64,000 nucleotides of DNA from Flabesymbios commensalis (lineage: Eukaryota > Annelida > Polychaeta > Terebellida > Flabelligeridae): contig OZ024903.1 of NCBI GenBank assembly GCA_964017125.1, positions 82,817,119 through 82,881,118 of the forward strand, given 5' to 3'. Numbering within the stretch: the stretch's first letter is position 1; every line of letters begins with the position of its first letter. The notes below the pieces were generated by a model. That model was given only the letters and a program-made list of their open reading frames with translations. It had not been told where the DNA came from and did no database searches. The translations under genes and the position numbers were made by a program. Of this stretch, positions 56,971-64,000 are shown piece after piece.

Positions 56971-58489
56971 TCTGCATGATGTCACCGCATAAAGTAACAG
57001 TGCCGCAGCGGGAAAGCTAGTTACATAATTATACATGTGGCTAAACCATAAATGTAACCATACTATTGTTGAATCAAAATTTGATAATGCCATAATTTCT
57101 TAGACATTACATACCAATGCTTGATAAATCGCTTTCTGTATTATGCTCTTTATGTTTTGTTTTGTATATTATTATTTATTAAATGTAATGATGATTTTAG
57201 CCAGTTTTGCAGTGTATGTATTTTGATCCCGTGAAATCAGATTAGGGGGCCTACTCTAAACATCTCATTCACAATGAAGTATCAGGTTTCAAAACGACAC
57301 CTCCAAAAGTGTGTTGATTAGCATAATTTGGTAATGAATTGTTTGATAGAAAATAAACGCTCTTGCTTTTGCATAAATGATCAAGGACAATCGGTCTTCT
57401 TGTACATCTTTTTTTGTGAAAATACAATATTTATGACATTTTGATTTTGTTATCAACGTCAAATTACAAAACTAGCATCGAAACGGACGTACATTTACAA
57501 ATGAGGTATACCTTGTTTTTTTCTGTACCCAAAAGTTAATAAGTTATTGTTTGCTATGTGAATAGGCTTCTTTTTGGACTTTCTCATTGTTTTCTTTAAT
57601 CGCTCACGGATATCCGCTCAGTGGAGTGGATACGATCAAAAACAAGCTATATATGGCTACCTGATCAGCTGATTAAAGCCTACTGGACTCCCCACCATAC
57701 TCAGATTTAAAACTGTTGCTTTGTCGCTTGCCAAAATGTTGCTAGCCAACACACAACGTTATTTTCGATTATTCTTACATTAGTAGTCCAGACCATACAT
57801 TCTTAAATTTTTTGATATTATATCGCTAGCACCTACCAATGCTCCAAATTTCAACTACTGTGTCTGGAGAGTACAGTCATCTTATTGTCATCTTACAGTA
57901 ACAATCACTGGTCAGTTGTCAGTTTATAAAATATATATTAGCACCGTTTAAATGGCCCTATCCGTAGGCTCATTGATGAGTTTAGCTAACACAATAATAT
58001 AACCACATTCAGAATAATTGTTGTCTACATGATTTGTCCGTGTTTGTTGACTAACACACAATATATACCCAGTCATTAGAATTACAATTCAACTAAAACT
58101 AACCCACGTCAGTTAAAAAATCCAAGTGGGTTTGAAAATTGTAACTAGCACGTTACAACTTCCTGAGTTGTATTTGTCTTTGATCAGTGTAACAATACAA
58201 GGCTGTATTTGGTGTGCCACCTGGCGACTAGCATAAAAGCAAGAGTAGGTCCCTACTATAGTCGGATTCACATTAACCGTGGAGGATGATTTTCGCAAAG
58301 TTGCACATCATCACATCTTTGTAAATAACATAATCATATAATATAATGAAATTGTATATGTAATTCATGGTCAAGTAAACTGACTAATAATCAAAATTGA
58401 ATAATATTTTTTTCCATCATATAAAAGTCGGGATATTCTGGACATACATGTGTATTATAATCATGATAATAAAAATAAATATAGAAAAA
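56971..58489. other. 3' UTR and intergenic DNA
   Basis: After the possible polyadenylation signal at 57352 I see only AT-rich unique sequence. Confidence 0.5.
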
Positions 58490-60540
58490 TTAAAATGTGT
58501 TGTCAGGTGGTACATATGTAACAATTCGGTATGTCACATTCGATATTATTAATTGAGCTGTGAGCTGTGAATAAGACGTTTCTTGGCATAGCCGTGTTTC
58601 ACTATAAGATTTTGCAAGTCATTTTCATGCCCTGTATTACACTTTTGCATGGTTTCTCGAAAATGTGTGCTTTAAAAATTATAAGGCAGTTGTTCGTGGA
58701 TGTATTTAAAATAGAATATTAGTTGTTTTAATCTACAAATGTCTTCGACTTTTAGGAGGTTTAGGTTTTCAAATAATGGTTGAGTATTGGCTGGGTATTT
58801 ACTAGGGGTAATGGCTCATATTCCCTTTTTCCGTAATTGCGTTATTTGATAATGCTGATACCCCCAAGAGAGTATTAAAAGATTCATATGTGGTAAAATT
58901 AACGAGTTGTACACTGTCAAATGCACATGGCATGGTAGGGTGTATTTTAATCTATTTATTTTTCCAATATTTATCCTGAAATATCAGGTGCTACTTTGAC
59001 TACATGGTTTTGTCCAAGACATATTTTTTTTATTAATTGTCAAACCTAAAAAAATTAAATTGTTAACCAATTCAATCGGGATTTGATCCATAACTAGATT
59101 TGGTTGGTAAATATATATTTTTGTTCTGAAAACCATTAATTTAGATTTTGAGATATAGAAGGCTTGGTCAGCCAAATATTTGTTTCTCTAGTTCTTTGTT
59201 TATTATTGAGTTGTCCCGAAGAGATTAAATTTGTTTCTTGCCAATTAAAGTAGTGTCATCTGCAAACATCAAAAGTTGAAATAATTTGCTGGCATTTGGA
59301 AGATCATTAACATATATTGAAAACAGTAAAGGTCCTAATATAGACCTCTGGGGAACATCCGTTGACATATCTAATTTAGCTGAAATGCTACCGTCCTAGG
59401 TGGACGGGGGCCCTAGGTTAGTGGTTAGCACCGCTGCCTTTCACGGAGTTCGGGGTTCGGTTCCCGGTCTCGGCGGTTTAAAAGAAACAAAAAACGTTTC
59501 TTCCCCATCCACGTGTGAAAGTCAGTATTGTGGGGAGCCTCCGTGACCGAAAGGTAGACTGCTCGGCCTCAGACCGCCAGGGCTCGAATTTCAAATCCTG
59601 TGTCTGGAGGACAGTGTCATCTCAATCATTTCACCATCCTCAGGAGGTTCTCCTGGCCCAGTTTAGCCTGTATGTGCACAAAGGTAGCCTAAAGCCCGAT
59701 TCATTTCATTTTAATTTACCGTCCCAGGTAATATATTGTTTTCTGTTAATTAAGTGAATTTAAAGAAGTATCTTTTATCCCGCATATGTTTAATTTGTGT
59801 AAGAGTATATTGTGATCTAAAGTGTCAAAGGCTTTTGATAGATCGATGAAGATACCTAATGGGAAAATGTATCCATCGAATTAATAATTGTATTATATGA
59901 GTTTATATATGAGTCCTAGAGCCGCCAATTCCGTTGTGTGTTTCTGTCTAAACCCATATTTACTTTTAAAGAGTATTTTTGTAATCTGGAAAAAACATGC
60001 AATTGTTAAAAAAGTACTCGTTCAAAAACATTGAAATTGACGAAAGTAAAGAGATGGGTCTATATTTAGCAAATGAAGTATCGTCACTGGAATCACGTTG
60101 GCTATTTTTTAAAAATCAAGAAACATACCTTGCTTATCGATTGGTTGATAATTGATGGTAATTATTATTGATTCAACTTGATCATTGATTCCCCCACTGC
60201 TATGTGTGCTAAGGTATCAATCATTTTTTAAAATGATTGTTGTGACGCCTGCTCAAATTTAAATGATAAATTAGTTGGATGTAAAAAAATCCTTGTACGA
60301 TCTCCCTGTGGCTGGGATATTTTATAGATTAAATCTAAACCAGTGTTCGGAAAAATATATTGAATTTGTTTGCTATTTCTAATTTACACGGTTTTTTATT
60401 TTCATATAATTTGAAGAAATATGTAAATACCATTTATATTTTGTTTTGTATATTATTTTAATTATATATTTACAGGTCTTTTTCATAGCATTTCTATTTT
60501 TATTAAAACAAGAATAATAGTTTTTTGCTTTCGCAATCAA
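58490..60540 (-). mobile_element. LINE reverse-transcriptase remnant, interrupted by a SINE
   Basis: On the minus strand, from high to low coordinate: SFAKYRPISLLSSIS (about 60080), AIFIDLSKAFDTLDHNILLH (about 59850), then beyond the [20 protein letters not shown] (about 59330), [12 protein letters not shown] (about 59255), KSKLMVFRTK (about 59140), and a C-terminal part with LTVYNSLILPHMNLLILSWG (about 58900) and PLFENLNLLKVEDIC (about 58750). These are reverse-transcriptase blocks of a non-LTR retrotransposon, including the catalytic FADD. Several stops and frame changes are present, and the endonuclease is missing. I cannot assign the clade with certainty. Confidence 0.85.
59402..59716 (+). 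mobile_element. composite (dimeric) tRNA-derived SINE with 13-bp target duplication
   Basis: Two tRNA-like heads in tandem: GGTTAGTGGTTAGCACCGCT with GGGGTTCGGTTCCCGG, then after a spacer GAAAGGTAGACTGCTCGGCC with GCTCGAATTTCAAATCCTG, followed by the tail shared with 10641-10850. The flanks TACCGTCCTAGGT (59389-59401) and TACCGTCCCAGGT (59717-59729) are a 13-bp target duplication with one change, so both heads went in as one unit. It splits the LINE reverse transcriptase. Confidence 0.85.
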
Positions 60541-61290
60541 AATACTTCGCTTTTGTCAATTCTCAACCAATTGTCATGAAATTTTACATTGAAAAATATT
60601 GTATAGTTTAAAAGTTAGTTTATTTAACATGTAGTAAATAAAATGTTGCCCACTATAGATCCATTAGCTCCATCTCAGAATTACATTACATATCAAATAG
60701 CCCAACTTCTGAAATACCTTTTAGAATTTCCATAACTAAACAATAGTGTGTGCACAATTTCATGAAAATTGGTAGAGAATTGACTGAGGAGTCGGCGAAA
60801 TTCATTCACCCTGGTCAAGGAATTGAATGTGAATCTGACTATAGACTGCTTGCACGAGTTTGCGCATGGAACAATTGTCTGATTAAAACAGTTCCGAGTT
60901 GCTCACTGTGTGGCGTGTTGTCATTGAAAAGTGCGTAACAGTTGTCTGATTGAAACAGTTCAGCGTTGCTCACCGTGTGGCGTGTTGTTATTGAAAAAGG
61001 TGTATAGGGTGGGACAAGTGTTGCTTTATAGCTAATAACGTCACACAATGCCCCGTGCTGGGATTACCATACCGACATCATTTTTAGTTGACTTGTCTGG
61101 TGTGCATACACCATTTATATGGGCTTTAATCCTTGTGCTGATACGCCCATATATTATACGGTTTCAAGCATGTTTTAGACCGTTAGAAATATCACTAAAT
61201 TTGTCAAAAAATACTTTTTGGTAGAGACTTCGTTATAATGGGAATCAAATAATGCAATATTGGATATGTTTATTTTTCAAAAAACAACAA
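60541..61290. other. unassigned, with a 67-bp tandem duplication
   Basis: 60871-60998 holds two copies of about 67 bp (GTCTGATTAAAACAGTTCCG ... GTGTGGCGTGTTGTCATTGA). Nothing else recognised. Confidence 0.55.
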
Positions 61291-61292
61291 CA

Positions 61293-61352
61293 TTTTTTCG
61301 TCATTTGAAGCTGGAAATTGCGTTAGCAATTCTGGCTTCAAATGACGAAAAA
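61293..61352. repeat. perfect-stem hairpin (TTTCGTCATTTGAAGC family)
   Basis: TTTTTTCGTCATTTGAAGCT-GGAAATTGCGTTAGCAATTC-TGGCTTCAAATGACGAAAAAA. Relatives with the same loop are at 2251 and 15632. Confidence 0.75.
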
Positions 61353-61503
61353 AACAATTCAAACATTCAGCAAAATAAGAGTTAAAGAATCATCCAACTG
61401 CAAAATGGGCATATGTGGGATGGTCAAGTGTAGGCTAACAGTAGCCTATTGAGTAGGCTGACGGCATTAATATCAGCGACTGAACATATTACAAGATACT
61501 ACT

Positions 61504-61606
61504 CCAACAGCATTGATCCAATGCTGTTTTAATGTTAGGCCAACGTCTGCGACGTTGGCCAACATTAAACCAACATTTGGTTAGTGTGCCGTGTTTGCTG
61601 AGAAAG
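61504..61606. repeat. family B palindromic element, full copy
   Basis: CCAACAGCATTGATCCAATG, GTTTTAATGTTAGGCCAACG, centre TCTGCGACG, then TTGGCCAACATTAAACCAAC and CCGTGTTTGCTG. Confidence 0.75.
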
Positions 61607-61659
61607 CTCTCACTGTCAATACGCGTGAGGGTCAACTGTTTCTAGATCCCCATGGTAAC

Positions 61660-62230
61660 ACAATAGTCAGGGCCCATTTTTGACATTTCTGACTTGTTAA
61701 GGCATTTTTTAGTAGAATTTGGCATGCAGTTGTTCTTACACAATTCGGATATCTGCTCCATGCCAAGCTCTATTCTGTCTTTTTCCTTTTTCCTTAAAAT
61801 TCTAAAACAAAATGGCCGCCAAAATTTGTGAAAATGTTAAACTGTACATCACGGCTTGGCTCACAATGAACACAAAACACCATTTCGGTGTCTAGAATAA
61901 CATTTTTGGGGTCAGGGAATTGAGTTATGATGTTTCCGAAGGTCATATAGCTACAATTATTATCAAACAATGGCCGCTAGAGGACAAAATCCAAAATGGC
62001 CGCCACTGCAACGTAATGTGCCTTAACTTTGCTTCCAAATAATGTAGAAATGTGTTTTTGGTGTCTACATATACGTTTCTCACACCTCGGAGACCATTTC
62101 AGAGCAGCAATAACATCTATTATCAATATTTCAAAAATTATGGGGAAAAAAACAGATATTACGCCAGAAAAACTACACATTGTAGTCCAGTGTAGGAATT
62201 AACTTAAAGCCATTTTTTCACATTCAGAAG
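61660..62230. repeat. sequence with AAAATGGCCGCC motifs, distinct from the mega-structure arms
   Basis: Contains CAAAATGGCCGCCAAA (61809), CAATGGCCGCTAGAGG (61969) and CCAAAATGGCCGCCAC (61995), plus two ATTTCGGTGTCTAGA / TTTTGGTGTCTACAT phrases. Probably a diverged tandem of the same broad repeat class. Confidence 0.5.
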
Positions 62231-63040
62231 TCGAGAGAAACCTATGTAAAAGACATTTTGTAAGAATCTTTAAATTACTGACAAAAATATTTTATGATTG
62301 TTGATCCCTGCCCGGCAATAGATAACCTGTCTCTCACCATATATCCGCTCTAGGCCTATTGGTTTGTGGCCTTTGTGATATTCACTTGTATCGTGCTTTT
62401 ACAGAAGAGAATAAATCAATTAAGGTAATTTAAATGCCCATTAACCACGGGTAGCTAGGTTTGAGCAAAACATGAAGTTGATCCATCAAGGTCGTCTGCA
62501 TAGCCATGACAATGATGACACGCATACATGTTCCGTTCTGTTAGTATAATCCACTTTATATATTGTGCTGGTCAAAACGGGCACATGAATACTATGTTTC
62601 TCAATCGAATTTACAATTGACATAATAGAATAATTTTTGGTTTTATATTTTTGGTCAGAAAAAAGACCATAGAATAGCCAGGTAATGCGTTGAACACACT
62701 TATCAAATAGATATAAATGAACGAATAACGTCACAACCATCGGCTCAGAGATCCACACAAAAACATAATGTACACATTATATATCTACTCCTCTAACTTA
62801 AAACAAGGATGAGATAGATGATGTCACCGTCAATGACAATGATAACATACAGTTGCACGATATCAAAAATGTAATTTAGTGCAGAAGTTGACTTATAGAT
62901 GTTTCGAGCATATGAGATTGATGGTTGAGCACACCAAAATCCAAACAGAGCAGAGAAGATGGAGCTATCCACAAATATCATTTCCTAGGGTAATGCTTAT
63001 TTGCCGGGTAATGTTGTAAATACTTCCTATGATATTTTTT
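62231..63040. other. no clear feature
   Basis: AT-rich. A minus-strand phrase DSSIFSALFGFWCAQPS (62900-62981) may belong with the weak frame at 63175-63534. Confidence 0.35.
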
Positions 63041-63990
63041 GAAACAAGTCCCCAGAGATTATTGGGTACACTGTTGCCCATAAGATAGGATGCAGAATAT
63101 GTATATATATATAACACGATGAGGATGTTTTCATGCAGAATAACATAAAATACAGAAATTGTCAGATACTGATTTTAGAATTGATGCTGAAACCTTTGAA
63201 ACAATTGAATGGTAAATTTTACGCTAAATGTTACCAGCCCTAGGTTAACATAGCTGAGCATTGTTATTGGATGAGAAAGTTTTGAAAGCAGAATGAGTAA
63301 GTTTACATCAGTTCCTACAACTACCACATTGTCAGTATCTGACAGTTTGATTGTCGTGATAAAATTTTCCGTGAATGGCTGAATGAACTTGACATCTTTA
63401 CCAAAAATGGCAAATTTGATCATTGAATTTATTATATTTCTGCAAACTGAAACTACATTGACCTCCTCCCTGGCTCTGTGCTTTATCTGTAATATATTGA
63501 TCCATGTAATATACAGTCTGATTCGATGTAACATACATGTGTCTTACATAGATTATTAGACGATCAATGTTAATTACATAAGAACCAAAGAAATAGATAC
63601 TCTATGTCAATCAAAATTAATCTGCTATGTCTGGAAGAGACCTATAGTTATTAGGGGCCTAAATATCTTCACATCCATCACTTTATATATGGTAAGACTT
63701 ATTGCCTCTAACATGTATATCTCCTGCAAAACTGAACCTATTGGGAAACTGTATATTATTTGAGAGTGATAGCTTAGAGCTATGCATGACCAGAACATAC
63801 TGATTCAATACACATCCCACCATATCATTATCATATATAGAGAGTTTCTGTATTTTATGTGAAAACATCCTGATCGTGTTACAAACGCTATCAATGTATA
63901 TTACCCCAATTACCACATATTCTGCATCCTATCTTGTTGCAACAATGTACCCAATAATCTCTGGGGACTTGTTTATGACACAATATAACA
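63041..63990. repeat. inverted repeat pair (about 120-150 bp arms, 650-bp spacer)
   Basis: AACAAGTCCCCAGAGATTAT then TGGGTACACTGTTGC, AAGATAGGATGCAGAATATG, ACACGATGAGGATGTTTTCA (63047-63140) is mirrored at 63835-63985. Arm identity is high with small indels. The structure may continue beyond the window. Confidence 0.8.
63175..63534 (-). pseudogene. weak transposon-like frame between the inverted repeats
   Basis: A 119-codon minus-strand frame includes TDNVVVVGTDVNLLILLSKL then SHPITMLSYVNLG. This recalls the VVVGEDTDLLVLL...GCDTT proteins often found in repeat-derived multicopy ORFs of invertebrates, and a possible continuation (DSSIFSALFGF) lies at 62900-62981. The match rests on one short motif; chance is not excluded. 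Confidence 0.3.
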
Positions 63991-64000
63991 TTGAGTTGGG

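Noticed and set aside
59410-59480. Functional tRNA gene
   Set aside because: A and B boxes are present, but the cloverleaf cannot be closed and the sequence is part of a target-duplicated SINE dimer.

Overview
The window looks like AT-rich nuclear DNA of an invertebrate animal, probably marine. The reasons are short exons with GT-AG introns, a PRDM14-type zinc-finger gene, a secreted VWD/C8/TIL-type gene, LINE and tRNA-SINE debris, many short palindromic DNA elements and very large amounts of simple and complex tandem repeat. I cannot name the phylum from sequence alone. A run of exactly 200 N (22005-22204) marks an assembly gap. Most open frames in the window are translations of tandem repeats and not genes.

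Layout. (1) 1-5.6 kb, plus strand: the last exons of a C2H2 zinc-finger gene that I recognise as PRDM14; its 3' UTR may reach about 8.5 kb. (2) 5.6-33.4 kb: a gene-poor region filled with microsatellites (CTCTA, TTTG/TTGC, GAAT, TTGA, TTCA), a 40-bp satellite with a 240-bp higher-order period, palindromic MITEs, SINE and LINE pieces and an assembly gap. Between them lie several compositionally complex, GC-richer islands that could be cis-regulatory. At 31.9-33.4 kb (minus) is a 5'-truncated L1/Tx1-like LINE whose first reading frame carries the C-terminal half of a NADAR domain. (3) 33.6-57 kb, plus strand: a secreted-protein locus with a TATA box, signal-peptide exon, two VWD exons, then after about 19.6 kb a damaged C8 exon, a TIL exon and a terminal exon. 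Its first intron carries a U1-snRNA-like sequence. (4) 36.75-54.50 kb, inside the large intron: a nested inverted-repeat structure of about 17.7 kb made of arrays of distinct minisatellites in mirror order, with a possible minus-strand terminal coding exon (46772-46861) in its loop. (5) 57-64 kb: a second LINE (minus) split by a composite tRNA-SINE with 13-bp target duplications, further palindromes, and a weak transposon-like reading frame between inverted repeats at the right edge.

How it fits together: only two host genes are supported, both on the plus strand, with no sign of joint function. The remainder is repeat biology. Several unrelated short palindromes share one signature, a TTAA target flanking CCC...GGG ends, which points to piggyBac-like mobilisation. 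The 17.7-kb nested structure and the NADAR-bearing LINE are the best candidates for something not yet described. All of this was read by eye; no search or alignment was run.
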